Shown: piece by piece, positions 16,859-25,461 of the stretch
How the letters are laid out: every line of letters begins with the position of its first letter
How positions within the stretch are numbered: position 1 is the first letter of the stretch
Assembly (NCBI GenBank): GCA_023413555.1
Contig: JAEZPG010000061.1
Coordinates: 1 to 37,646, forward strand
From: Bacillota bacterium
Lineage (GTDB): Bacteria; Bacillota; Clostridia; Lachnospirales; Lachnospiraceae
Length of the DNA: 37,646 bases
Reading direction: 5' to 3'
Translations under genes and position numbers: made by a program
The notes under the pieces: generated by a model
The model's input: the letters and a program-made list of their open reading frames with translations, nothing else
The model's database searches: none
What the model was told of the DNA's origin: nothing

Positions 16859-18436
16859 TTGAAAAAATTATTTAAAATAGTAGCATGTATCTTGCTTCTT
16901 ATTACGGTATCTCTACCAATCGATACTGTACATGCTTCCCAAGAAAGTCAACCTTCTAGCCTTGATGAATACATCAATAAGATTGTAACATATATGACAA
17001 AGCAAGCAGAAGTCACAAGTATCCAAGAGGTCTTGGATACTACTTTTAGTGAGAACTCTTCCAATGGGGTAACCCAGATATATTGTCTGGGCCTACGTGG
17101 ATTGTATAAAGATTTGGATTACACAACCTATATTAATAGTCTTACAGCATCACTTAACACGGAGAATCATTGGAAGGAGATTACCCCAGCAACCTTTCAA
17201 AAGCATGCACTGGTTTATGAAGCCTTAAGTAGTGACAATCCTCTTTTGTCCTATGCCAAGGAAAAGACCATGGGTGTAGATGGAATTATGAGCTATATCT
17301 TTGGGCTATTTCTTCTTGAAGCTGATGGAGGAAAAAATGAGGATGCTTTAAGTAAAGAGTTGGTTCGTGGGCTGATTGCCTATCAGCTAGAGGATGGCGG
17401 GTTTGCTTATACAGGGGATAAGGGAGATGTGGATGTTACGGCATTTACCTTACAGGCATTAGCGCCCTTTGCCACCGCTGATCAAGTAATAAAAGAATCA
17501 GTGGATAGAGCACTTCTCTTTTTGTCGAAAGCACAGCTTAAAGATGGAGATTTTGCCAACTTTGGAGAAGGATCCAGTGATAGTACTGCGCAGGTTATGA
17601 TGGCACTATGTGCTCTTGACATAGATTACACCTCTGATACCAGATTTATAAAGGATAATCATAATGTTTTAGATGGGTTAATCAGATATCAACTTGCAGA
17701 CGGAAGCTTTGCACACACTCTTGATAATCAGAGTAATAACATGTCAACGGCCCAATGCTTTAGTGCATTAGTTGCTTTATATCGATATGAAAAAGACCAA
17801 TGCTTTCTCTATCAATATCGGGATAAAGGATATGATCATGGATCCTCAGTAGTGGAAAGGCAAACTAACTTTTCTTATAAATGGATCATAACCGGTGCAA
17901 TTCTGTTACTATTAGGTCTTTATGCTGTTATTTTTGCTGGTCGGAATAAAAAGAGACTTCTTGGTACCTTTCTTGTAGCTATAATTTTGCTACTTGCAAC
18001 ATGGTTAATTAATATCCAGTCAGCAGAGCAATACTATAGTAAAAAAGATTCCAATATGATTGCTGATCCTGTTAAGGTATCAGTTGCGATACTCTGTGAT
18101 ACCGTGGTAGGAAAAGCAGACTTTATCCCTAAGGATGGAGTGATATTACCAGAGGAGGTTGTTACTGTACAGGAGGGAGCTACCGTACTTGACGTTCTCT
18201 TGAAGGTGACAGCTGAGCACAAGATTCAGATGGAATATAAAGATGCTGGATATGTAGAGGGAATTGGGTTTTTGTATGAGTTTAAATATGGTGATCTGTC
18301 AGGCTGGATGTACAAAATTAACGGAACATTCCAAAGTAAAGGAGCATGGGAAAATACAGTACGTGAGGGAGATCAAATTGTTTGGTTATATTCATGCAAT
18401 TTGGGAAAGGATTTAGGTGATCAGTATAATGAATAG
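16859..18436 (+). CDS. Transcobalamin-like membrane protein: alpha/alpha-toroid repeats plus DUF4430 domain
   Basis: 525 residues. A signal peptide (1-26, cut near VHA-SQ) leads to an extracellular region, about 30-320, with at least three squalene-cyclase-type repeats (LEDGGFAYTGDKGDVDVTAF, LKDGDFANFGEGSSDSTAQV, LADGSFAHTLDNQSNNMSTA) expected to form an alpha/alpha toroid. Two membrane helices (about 343-361 and 368-385) flank a short basic cytoplasmic loop. The final part, about 398-520, is a DUF4430 beta domain with GWMYKINGTF, again outside. Toroid plus beta domain in this order is the architecture of intrinsic factor and transcobalamin, which hold B12 between the two. Behind a B12 riboswitch and overlapping ecfT by 8 bases, it is probably the capture subunit of the importer. 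Start TTG 16859, preceded by AGGAGG. A calcium- or glycan-binding role is the alternative. Confidence 0.8.
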   Translation: MKKLFKIVACILLLITVSLPIDTVHASQESQPSSLDEYINKIVTYMTKQAEVTSIQEVLDTTFSENSSNGVTQIYCLGLRGLYKDLDYTTYINSLTASLNTENHWKEITPATFQKHALVYEALSSDNPLLSYAKEKTMGVDGIMSYIFGLFLLEADGGKNEDALSKELVRGLIAYQLEDGGFAYTGDKGDVDVTAFTLQALAPFATADQVIKESVDRALLFLSKAQLKDGDFANFGEGSSDSTAQVMMALCALDIDYTSDTRFIKDNHNVLDGLIRYQLADGSFAHTLDNQSNNMSTAQCFSALVALYRYEKDQCFLYQYRDKGYDHGSSVVERQTNFSYKWIITGAILLLLGLYAVIFAGRNKKRLLGTFLVAIILLLATWLINIQSAEQYYSKKDSNMIADPVKVSVAILCDTVVGKADFIPKDGVILPEEVVTVQEGATVLDVLLKVTAEHKIQMEYKDAGYVEGIGFLYEFKYGDLSGWMYKINGTFQSKGAWENTVREGDQIVWLYSCNLGKDLGDQYNE

Positions 18437-19298
18437 ACTGCATCCTTTTACTGTATTTATTTATTATGCTTTAGTAATTGGTATCACAGCTTTTATGATG
18501 CATCCTATCATTTTGGGTATATCCTTTTTAGGGGTGATGGTTTTTAAAATAATTGAAAGAGGAGAATTTAAAGTTAAAAGTGTTGTGGTTTATATCGCGG
18601 CTTTCCTAGTATTATCCTTGCTCAATCCTTTGTTTTATCACAATGGAAGAACTGTTTTATTGGTAATCAACCAAAACCCAATTACTTTAGAAGCAATCAT
18701 ATACGGCATGGTAGCTGCGGGAGTGATTATAACAGTAATGCTTTGGTGTCAAAAGATGGCTCAATATATGACTACAGACAAAACCATGTACCTAATAGGT
18801 AAACTCTCTAAAAAGGGAGCACTAATTCTTGCTATGGTGTTCCGATTCATGCCTCAGTATCGTACTCATGCGAAAGAAATAAGAGAAACCCAGAAGGTAT
18901 TAGGGCTTTTTAAGAAGGAGAGCTATATAGAGAAGTTTATAGGCCACTTTCATGTCTTTTCTGCCATGGTGACCTGGGCATTGGAACATTCTGTAGATAC
19001 TGCGGATTCTATGCGTGCCAGAGGTTATGGTATAAGAAAACGTTCTTCCTATGCCAACTATCGCTTTAAGATATGGGATGTTGTTTATATTGTGGTAATG
19101 CTTATTATACTGGGAATTGTAGTTGCTGGAGGTATGAGGAATCAGTTATCAGTTACCTATTATCCGGAATTTTCCCTAAAATACGTCAGTGCTGAGAACT
19201 GGGGTATCTATTTAACGTATGGATTACTTGTGTTCATGATGCCAATAGTTGAAAGTAAGGAGATAATAAAGTGGAATTATTTAATGTGGAAAAGGTAA
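18429..19298 (+). CDS. ecfT: ECF transporter transmembrane subunit EcfT
   Basis: Coupling membrane subunit linking the ATPase to the S component. The 289-residue protein has several helices and the EcfT signature SMRARGYG near residue 195, in the coupling helices that dock to EcfA. The frame is open to a GTG at 18417, but ATG 18429 stands eight bases after TTAGGTGA and overlaps the preceding stop by 8 bases, so translation is coupled. It also overlaps the ATPase gene by 28 bases. Being in a dedicated operon with one S component suggests a group I (single-substrate) ECF system. Confidence 0.88.
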   Translation: MNRLHPFTVFIYYALVIGITAFMMHPIILGISFLGVMVFKIIERGEFKVKSVVVYIAAFLVLSLLNPLFYHNGRTVLLVINQNPITLEAIIYGMVAAGVIITVMLWCQKMAQYMTTDKTMYLIGKLSKKGALILAMVFRFMPQYRTHAKEIRETQKVLGLFKKESYIEKFIGHFHVFSAMVTWALEHSVDTADSMRARGYGIRKRSSYANYRFKIWDVVYIVVMLIILGIVVAGGMRNQLSVTYYPEFSLKYVSAENWGIYLTYGLLVFMMPIVESKEIIKWNYLMWKR

Positions 19299-20914
19299 GG
19301 TTTCGTTTCATGGATTATAGGAGCGGTACCTTTGATAACCAACCATATATTTTAGAGGATGTCTCCTTTGTGATACAAAAGGGGGATTTTGTCGTTTTAG
19401 CTGGTGATACAGGATGTGGAAAATCTACTCTTCTAAGACTGCTAAAAAAAGAACTTTCTCCTAGAGGGGAAAGAACAGGAAGTATCCGATTCTTAGATAA
19501 AGAATTAGAGGAATATGAAGAGGGTGAACTGACAGAAAGAATTGGATTTGTCATACAAAGTCCAGAGCATCAGTGTGTAACTGATAAGGTTTGGCATGAA
19601 ATTGCATTTGGGTTAGAAAATATGGGAATAAAACAACAGGAGATGCGATTCCGGTGTGCAGAGATTGCATCCTATTTTGGTATGGATCAATGGTTAGATA
19701 AAGAGGTGTATACGCTTTCTGGTGGACAAAAACAACTTTTAAACTTAGCTGCTGTCCTTGTGATGAGACCGGAAATTCTGATATTAGATGAGCCTACTTC
19801 TCAGTTAGACCCGATTGCTGCAGAGAATTTTATACAGACGATAAAGAAATTAAATGAGGAAACTGGAATTACAATATTGATTGCGGAGCATAGGCTGGAG
19901 AATGTGTTACCACTGGCCGATAAGGTAATGTTTATGGATAGAGGAAGAATAGTGTATGAGGATAAACCCAAGGAAATGACTGTTAACATGCCTTGCTTTA
20001 GTAAATTTAAAAGAGCGCTTCCTTGTAGTATGCGGTTATATATGGAGATCGGAAAAATGGATAGTACTACAGGGTGTCCACTGACAGTAGCAGAGGGGCA
20101 GCAGTATTTGTATACCTATTTTCAAAAGGAACACCCCAGAATACAGAAACTTAACTTATGCTCAATAAAGGATAAGCAGCTGGAAAACAGAGAATTATGC
20201 CTGGAACTAAAGTCTATCTGGTTTAAATATAGTAAAAAAGGAATAGATGTTCTTAAGAATACTAATATTAAGTTACACAAAGGGGAAATTCTATGTCTCT
20301 TAGGTGCTAATGGGTCCGGGAAATCTACTGCTTTAAAATGTGCAGCAGGGATTCTAAAGCCTTATGCCGGAAAAATAAAAGTAAAAGGTGGGCAAGTAGC
20401 CTATCTTCCTCAGAATGTTGAAACTGTATTTGTGACTGATTTGGTGGAGGATGATCTTTTATTGGCAGGATATGATATGGAACATTCAACATATCCAATC
20501 GATCTGTCACCATATTATAAGAAGCATCCTTATGATTTAAGTGGTGGGGAAAAACAGCTTGTGGCAATTGCAAAAGTTTTGGCAAAAGGAGCGGATATTC
20601 TATTACTGGATGAACCTGCGAAGGGGCTAGATGCCAACACCAAAGCTGTACTATTGAAACTGTTAAAAGAACTTGTTAAACAAGGAAAGTCGATTCTTTT
20701 AGTTACCCATGACGTTGAATTTGCAGCCTTATGCGGTGATCAGTGTGCGCTTTTTTATCGAGGAGAAATAGTATCTTCCAGCAGTGAGAGAAACTTTTTT
20801 GCAGGCAATGCCTTTTATACAACAGCAGCTTCACGGATATCACGTGAATTCTATCAAGATATTGTGACAACAGAGGAGTTGCTTCAGATACTCAGGGATG
20901 AGGGGAGAAAGTAA
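19271..20914 (+). CDS. ECF transporter ATPase, two nucleotide-binding domains in one chain (EcfA-EcfA')
   Basis: 547 residues forming both ATPase halves. First domain: Walker A GDTGCGKST, signature LSGGQKQLL, Walker B ILILDEPTSQLD, switch AEHRLE. Second domain, from about 315: Walker A GANGSGKST, signature LSGGEKQLV, Walker B ILLLDEPAKGLD, switch THD. The ~75 residue linker between them is not conserved by eye. GTG 19271 is chosen because AAGGAG lies eight bases before it. The stop is one base before the S-component ATG. It powers uptake, probably of cobalamin given the riboswitch. Confidence 0.9.
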   Translation: MELFNVEKVRFRFMDYRSGTFDNQPYILEDVSFVIQKGDFVVLAGDTGCGKSTLLRLLKKELSPRGERTGSIRFLDKELEEYEEGELTERIGFVIQSPEHQCVTDKVWHEIAFGLENMGIKQQEMRFRCAEIASYFGMDQWLDKEVYTLSGGQKQLLNLAAVLVMRPEILILDEPTSQLDPIAAENFIQTIKKLNEETGITILIAEHRLENVLPLADKVMFMDRGRIVYEDKPKEMTVNMPCFSKFKRALPCSMRLYMEIGKMDSTTGCPLTVAEGQQYLYTYFQKEHPRIQKLNLCSIKDKQLENRELCLELKSIWFKYSKKGIDVLKNTNIKLHKGEILCLLGANGSGKSTALKCAAGILKPYAGKIKVKGGQVAYLPQNVETVFVTDLVEDDLLLAGYDMEHSTYPIDLSPYYKKHPYDLSGGEKQLVAIAKVLAKGADILLLDEPAKGLDANTKAVLLKLLKELVKQGKSILLVTHDVEFAALCGDQCALFYRGEIVSSSSERNFFAGNAFYTTAASRISREFYQDIVTTEELLQILRDEGRK

Positions 20915-20915
20915 T

Positions 20916-21593
20916 ATGAAAAAGAGAAAACTTGGACTTTTTATTCCTCTTTTATTGATGCCCGCTTTGTTATGGGTTAGTTCAATTGTATTAAAGGAGC
21001 AGTATTATGCAGTCTGTTCCATGTTATTTGCCATTCTTTCTTGTATTTTTGTTATGCTTATTTTTGACCGACACTCAACCAATATTCGATTGACAATACT
21101 TATCGCAGTAATGACAACAATTTCTGTTCTAAGTCGGTTTTTTTTTGCTATGGTGCCAGGGTTTAAGCCAATGACAGCCATTATCGTTCTGACTGCAATC
21201 TATCTGGGTCCAGAAGCAGGGTTTTTCTGCGGAGCTTTTACTGCATTAGTTTCGAATATGTATTTTGGCCAGGGTCCATGGACCCCATTTCAGATGCTTT
21301 CCTATGGTCTCATAGGGCTCTTAGCAGGAGTATTGTCTAAATCACTTAAGAAAAATAGAATTCTATTAGTTGGATATGGAGTATTTGCGGGGGTTATGTA
21401 TTCCTTTGTCATGGATGTATGGACAGTTCTATGGTATCGCTCAGGCTTCCAATTAAAGCTATATCTGGCGGCGTTACTAACTGCAGTTCCATATACCTTA
21501 TCCTATGCCATTTCCAATGCTATTTTTCTCTTGGTTTTTACGAAAGCATTCACACGTAAAATCGAGCGTATTGTATATAAAGTTGGAATTTAA
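20916..21593 (+). CDS. ECF transporter substrate-specificity (S) component, probably cobalamin (CbrT-like)
   Basis: 225-residue integral membrane protein with about six helices. The pattern GPEAGFFCGAFTALVSNMYFGQGPWTPFQM is characteristic of S components annotated for B12 precursors or cobalamin (CbrT-type); the shorter QGPWTPFQM stretch is the part to note. It lies last in the EcfT-EcfA-S operon. Frame is open to 20898, but ATG 20916 is eight bases after GGGGAG and only one base past the EcfA stop. Substrate is inferred from the riboswitch upstream and the DUF4430 neighbours; direct cobalt or another corrinoid remains possible. Confidence 0.82.
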   Translation: MKKRKLGLFIPLLLMPALLWVSSIVLKEQYYAVCSMLFAILSCIFVMLIFDRHSTNIRLTILIAVMTTISVLSRFFFAMVPGFKPMTAIIVLTAIYLGPEAGFFCGAFTALVSNMYFGQGPWTPFQMLSYGLIGLLAGVLSKSLKKNRILLVGYGVFAGVMYSFVMDVWTVLWYRSGFQLKLYLAALLTAVPYTLSYAISNAIFLLVFTKAFTRKIERIVYKVGI

Positions 21594-21601
21594 AAGATAA
21601 T

Positions 21602-21628
21602 GTGCTATTATTAATTTATCTATAGCAC
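21602..21628 (+). terminator. Hairpin at the end of the ECF operon, weak terminator
   Basis: GTGCTAT (21602-21608) pairs with ATAGCAC (21622-21628). There is no T-run, so it may be an mRNA 3'-end hairpin rather than an intrinsic terminator. Confidence 0.3.
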
Positions 21629-21745
21629 GATATTGATAGTATTATATGATGAATTAAGAGAAATAATGTAATACGGAATAATTTCATGTGTTGTGATCAT
21701 TTTTAAAGCCAAAATATGATAGCATTCATGGCCAGAAACTATTTT

Positions 21746-21782
21746 CTGAGAATTATTACAATGAGAATTATTACAATGAGAA
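21746..21782. repeat. Short 15-bp tandem repeat
   Basis: The unit TGAGAATTATTACAA occurs twice in a row and then begins a third time (TGAGAAT), about 65-100 bases before fbp. It may be a slippage product or a tandem regulator site. Confidence 0.6.
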
Positions 21783-21843
21783 TACAAGACTTATGTGGCT
21801 TCACAGAGGATGAGTAGAATAAAGCCTATCATAGTACATTTGA

Positions 21844-23850
21844 ATGGCTAAATTGTCAAATGAAAATGCAGTAGTAAATGATTTACTAAGGAGACATAAG
21901 AAAATGGATGTAAGATATTTAAAGATGTTAGCCAAGCAGTATCCCAATGTTGCAGCTGCAGCTACTGAGATTACCAACCTGCAGGCCATTAGAAATCTTC
22001 CTAAAGGTACGGAACATTTTATCAGTGATGTACATGGGGAAAATCAACAGTTCCAGCATGTGTTGCGGAATGGCTCAGGAGCAATTAAGCGTAAGATTGA
22101 TGATGAGTTTGGCAATCAGGTCAGTGTAGCAGAGAAGAAGGCGATTGCTACGCTAATTTACTATCCGGAGCAAAAACTGGAGCAGATATTGAAGAAGGAA
22201 GAAAACTTGGAGGATTGGTATGCTGTCACCTTAACAAGGCTGATTCGGATTTGCAAATGTGCTTCTTCCAAGTATACAAGATCTAAAGTTCGTAAGGCCT
22301 TACCTAAGGATTTTTCCTATATTATTGAAGAACTGTTGACTGGTAGACCTGATATCTCAGACCAAGAAGCTTATTATAATGAGATTGTCAACTCGGTAAT
22401 TCGTATAGGAAGAGCCTCAGAGTTAATTATAGCTTTATGTAATCTGATTCGCCGTTTGGTAGTGGATCATCTTCATGTAATTGGAGATATCTTTGATAGA
22501 GGTCTTTATCCGAACCTAATTATGGATACTCTTATGAGTCACCACTCTGTAGATATTCAATGGGGAAATCATGATATCTCTTGGATGGGAGCTGCAGCAG
22601 GAAACAAAGCCTGCATCTGTAATGTGCTTCGTGTTTCAGCCAAATACGGCAATCTTAAATTAATTGAAGAAGGCTATGGAATTAATCTAATTCCTTTGGC
22701 ACGTCTCGCTATGAGTCAATATGACAAGGATTCTTGTCAGTGCTTTAAACTAGATTACAGAAAGGGAAAATATGATGTTCGAGATGCACAACTAGATGAA
22801 AAAATGCATAAGGCTATTGCCATTATGCAGTTTAAGTTGGAAGGTCAGATAATACATAAACATCCTGAGTTTGAGATGGATGAACGCCTCCTGTTAGATA
22901 AGATACAGATTGATAAAGGAATAATTACGATAGAAGGAAAGGAGTATCCACTTAGGGATACCAATTTTCCAACCATAGACTGGAATAATCCCTACGCTCT
23001 GTCCAGTGAAGAGGAAGAAGTAATGGAGAGACTTACCAATTCCTTCGTAAAGTGTGAAAAGCTACAAAGACATGTGCGCTTTCTTTTCACTAAGGGAAGT
23101 CTGTATAAAATTTACAATGGCAATCTCTTGTATCATGGATGTGTTCCTATGAATGAGGATGGAACCTTTACCAAAGTTAACATATATGGAAATGAATATT
23201 CTGGAAAGGCACTTTATGATATATTGGAGAGCTATTGTAGGAAGGGCTTTTACTCCATAGATCCATTGGAGAGAGAACGAGGGAGAGATATTCTCTGGTT
23301 TATCTGGGAAAATAAGAATTCTCCTGTCTTTGGTAAGGATAAGATGACCACCTTTGAACGTTATTTTGTTGCTGACAAAGAGACACATAAGGAGCCGAAG
23401 AATGCCTATTATCATTTGCTTGAAAAGGAAGAAATAGTAAATAGTATTCTGCAGGAATTTGGTCTTTCAGGGGAGGAAGCTCATATTATAAATGGTCACA
23501 TTCCAGTAGATGTAAGAGGAGGAGAGACCCCAATCAAATGTGGGGGTAAGTTGTTGATTATCGATGGAGGCTTTTCAAAGGTCTATCAAAAGAAGACTGG
23601 TGTTGCAGGATACACCTTAATCTATAACTCTTATGGTTTGGTTATCGCAGCCCATGAACCTTTTGAATCAGTGGATAAAGCAGTAGAAGATGGGACAGAT
23701 ATTCTATCCCATACGATGTTGGTACAACATGTGGTGAATCGAAAAATGGTAGCAGATACAGATACCGGTAGAGAAATGAAGATGGCCATAGAAGAATTAG
23801 AAAGTTTGGTACAAGCGTACCGAGAAGGTATGATTGTAGAAAAGAATTAA
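21844..23850 (+). CDS. fbp: Class III fructose-1,6-bisphosphatase
   Basis: Gluconeogenic enzyme hydrolysing fructose-1,6-bisphosphate to fructose-6-phosphate in the cytoplasm. It belongs to the large Firmicute class III type (668 residues here, usual ~640-670), built on a metallophosphatase core: SDVHGE, GDIFDRG, WGNHDISWMG and NGHIPV are the metal-binding blocks. NLPKGTEHF precedes the first of these, as in Bacillus subtilis Fbp. The start is uncertain: ATG 21844 has no visible ribosome site, whereas in-frame ATG 21904 lies ten bases after AAGGAG (21888-21893) and would give MDVRYLKMLAKQYP. I list the longer form. It appears to be transcribed alone. Confidence 0.93.
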   Translation: MAKLSNENAVVNDLLRRHKKMDVRYLKMLAKQYPNVAAAATEITNLQAIRNLPKGTEHFISDVHGENQQFQHVLRNGSGAIKRKIDDEFGNQVSVAEKKAIATLIYYPEQKLEQILKKEENLEDWYAVTLTRLIRICKCASSKYTRSKVRKALPKDFSYIIEELLTGRPDISDQEAYYNEIVNSVIRIGRASELIIALCNLIRRLVVDHLHVIGDIFDRGLYPNLIMDTLMSHHSVDIQWGNHDISWMGAAAGNKACICNVLRVSAKYGNLKLIEEGYGINLIPLARLAMSQYDKDSCQCFKLDYRKGKYDVRDAQLDEKMHKAIAIMQFKLEGQIIHKHPEFEMDERLLLDKIQIDKGIITIEGKEYPLRDTNFPTIDWNNPYALSSEEEEVMERLTNSFVKCEKLQRHVRFLFTKGSLYKIYNGNLLYHGCVPMNEDGTFTKVNIYGNEYSGKALYDILESYCRKGFYSIDPLERERGRDILWFIWENKNSPVFGKDKMTTFERYFVADKETHKEPKNAYYHLLEKEEIVNSILQEFGLSGEEAHIINGHIPVDVRGGETPIKCGGKLLIIDGGFSKVYQKKTGVAGYTLIYNSYGLVIAAHEPFESVDKAVEDGTDILSHTMLVQHVVNRKMVADTDTGREMKMAIEELESLVQAYREGMIVEKN

Positions 23851-23920
23851 GAGGATAATGTCAAGATAAACAGCATAATGTCATAATACAGACTTTGCAT
23901 ATGGAATATTCGACATAATA

Positions 23921-23990
23921 TTGCCATTGTCTTTCTATAATGTTATAATTCTAATAAATCAGTTAAATAATCTGATTAACTAGAATTATA
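23921..23990 (+). promoter_or_regulatory. Promoter with an overlapping dyad, before a small conserved gene
   Basis: TTGCCA (23921-23926) and TATAAT (23944-23949) are 17 bases apart. The -10 box is the start of a dyad: TATAATTCTA (23944-23953) with TAGAATTATA (23981-23990), plus inner AATCAG (23957-23962) with CTGATT (23972-23977). As DNA it could be an operator; as RNA a hairpin just before the ribosome site AGGAGG (23993-23998). Confidence 0.5.
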
Positions 23991-24004
23991 TTAGGAGGTA
24001 TAGC

Positions 24005-24241
24005 ATGAAACTAGCGAATATTAATAATCCAACTGAATTTATGAATGTAGTCGATAGCTGTAAGGGTAAAGTGGAGTTGATTACAAACGAAGGTGACCGT
24101 TTAAATCTAAAATCCAAATTATGTCAGTATGTGTCTTTAGCAACAATCTTTGCTGCTTCTACAAAGATTCCTGAAATTGAGATTGTGGCATATGAAGCAG
24201 AAGATACAAAGAAAATTCTAGAGTATATTATGAGAGGATAA
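24005..24241 (+). CDS. Small conserved protein of unknown function
   Basis: 78 residues, soluble, no signal or membrane segment. It resembles short Lachnospiraceae proteins sometimes labelled 'polya polymerase' without basis; I know no function. It reads as alternating strands and helices (VELITNEGDRLNLKSKL, then EIEIVAYEAEDTKKILEYI), compatible with a compact alpha/beta fold. AGGAGG six bases before the ATG, own promoter and strong terminator show it is a real, separately expressed gene. Confidence 0.8.
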   Translation: MKLANINNPTEFMNVVDSCKGKVELITNEGDRLNLKSKLCQYVSLATIFAASTKIPEIEIVAYEAEDTKKILEYIMRG

Positions 24242-24261
24242 ATCTCAACAATGTTACATAT

Positions 24262-24290
24262 AAAGGTTTCCGCAAAAGGGAAACCTTTTT
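24262..24290. terminator. Terminator between convergent genes
   Basis: AAAGGTTTCC (24262-24271), loop, GGAAACCTTT (24279-24288) and TT on the plus strand. On the minus strand the tail is TTTATATG, so it may also serve the hydrolase gene that ends at 24294. Confidence 0.85.
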
Positions 24291-24293
24291 CAT

Positions 24294-25109
24294 TTATAGA
24301 AAATAAGCATCCAACCATCCTTTTACAATTGCTGTGAAAATCTCAGGTTGCTCAATCTGAACATTGTGTCCACCACCAGCAATAGCAGCATAGGTACCGT
24401 TAGTATATTGCTTTGCCAGCTCAAATTGATCTATAAAACCAACTTCTGTATCCTGCTTTCCGGTAATAATCAAAGCTGGACCGTTGTAAGGATTAGGTAG
24501 ATCGTCAACGTCATATAGAAACGCTCCGTCTAATACCTCATTAAGAAAATGTGTATCTTGTACAAGAATCCCACTATGAACCTGTTCTTTGTAACGCTCC
24601 CATACTTCTTTAGTCAAACAAACATTCAGAAAAGTAAAGCTATCATAGTCTTCTTTACTTAAAGTTGAGAGAAAATAATTATCTTGTTTCATCACCTGAA
24701 GTGGGACAATGGTCCCTTTACGGTATCCTGGAATGATTCCAGGACAAAGTAGAAAAAGTCCCTTAATCAAAAACATTCGCTCTTTTAATATACCTCGGGA
24801 AAGATATCCTCCAAAAGACTCGCCCATAAGAATAAAGGATTGTCCAGGAATGATATCATCCAGCAAAGTAAAAATAACTCTTACTAAGTCATGGGAGTCA
24901 TGAATATCTGCTCCTGGTAATGACCTACCCATACCGGGAAGATCTATGTAAATACGTTGAAACTTTCCAGATGTCAGTTCAAAAACTGGTTCCAAACATC
25001 CTGACATAAGCCGGTGGTCCACACTCCATCCATGAATGATTACTGTAGGAATACCACTACCTAAAACTTCATAATATAACTTGGTACCATTTATTTCTTT
25101 ATAACTCAT
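24294..25109 (-). CDS. Alpha/beta-hydrolase fold protein
   Basis: 271-residue cytoplasmic hydrolase with unknown substrate. Catalytic features: oxyanion-hole motif HGWSVD (26-31), nucleophile elbow GESFGG with S98, likely acid in TGKQDTEVGF, and histidine in GGGHN (H248). A lid region lies between about 120 and 195. AAGGAG about six bases before the ATG (complement of 25107-25109) supports the start. It is alone on its strand, divergent from the small membrane protein at 25264. Such proteins include esterases, thioesterases and proline iminopeptidases; I cannot choose. Confidence 0.85.
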   Translation of the reverse strand: MSYKEINGTKLYYEVLGSGIPTVIIHGWSVDHRLMSGCLEPVFELTSGKFQRIYIDLPGMGRSLPGADIHDSHDLVRVIFTLLDDIIPGQSFILMGESFGGYLSRGILKERMFLIKGLFLLCPGIIPGYRKGTIVPLQVMKQDNYFLSTLSKEDYDSFTFLNVCLTKEVWERYKEQVHSGILVQDTHFLNEVLDGAFLYDVDDLPNPYNGPALIITGKQDTEVGFIDQFELAKQYTNGTYAAIAGGGHNVQIEQPEIFTAIVKGWLDAYFL

Positions 25110-25263
25110 GGGACTCCTTTCTACTTATCCAAGAACCAATTTATTCGAACATTTATTCGATATATTTATATTATTAAAGAATGATGTACATGTCAACCAT
25201 TTATTACATTTTAATGTAAAATTTAAGTGATAGAATGTAGATATAAATCGAAAGGCGGATATT

Positions 25264-25461
25264 ATGGAGGAACGATTAGAAAAGTATTTAAAATATATAG
25301 ATACTAAAATTAATGAATTAAGAGATACTACTACAGATTTAGCTTCGGAGGAGGCAAATGAGATGCTAGTTACTGTTTTATTTGCCTTAATGACCATTAT
25401 GACTTTTATGGTAGTAATGCTGGCATTTACCAACCAATCACTTCTTTTGTTAATGTTTTAG
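25264..25461 (+). CDS. Small membrane protein, probably truncated by a frameshift
   Basis: 65 residues: an acidic/basic N-terminal helix (EERLEKYLKYIDTKINELRD), a short linker and a strongly hydrophobic segment (VTVLFALMTIMTFMVVMLAF). AAAGGCGG at 25251-25258 precedes the ATG. The frame stops at 25461 in the middle of a second hydrophobic stretch; the -1 frame continues openly to 25556 with a plausible membrane segment and soluble tail (see next entry). An intact version would be about 97 residues with two membrane helices. No known family recognised. Confidence 0.55.
   Translation: MEERLEKYLKYIDTKINELRDTTTDLASEEANEMLVTVLFALMTIMTFMVVMLAFTNQSLLLLMF

Noticed and set aside
25125..25433. 102-codon minus-strand frame
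   Set aside because: Overlaps the small membrane protein gene in antisense and the promoter region of the hydrolase; no ribosome site.
25441..25461. Programmed -1 frameshift in the small membrane protein
   Set aside because: No X XXY YYZ slippery heptamer in the correct phase and no clear downstream pseudoknot were seen; an indel is simpler.
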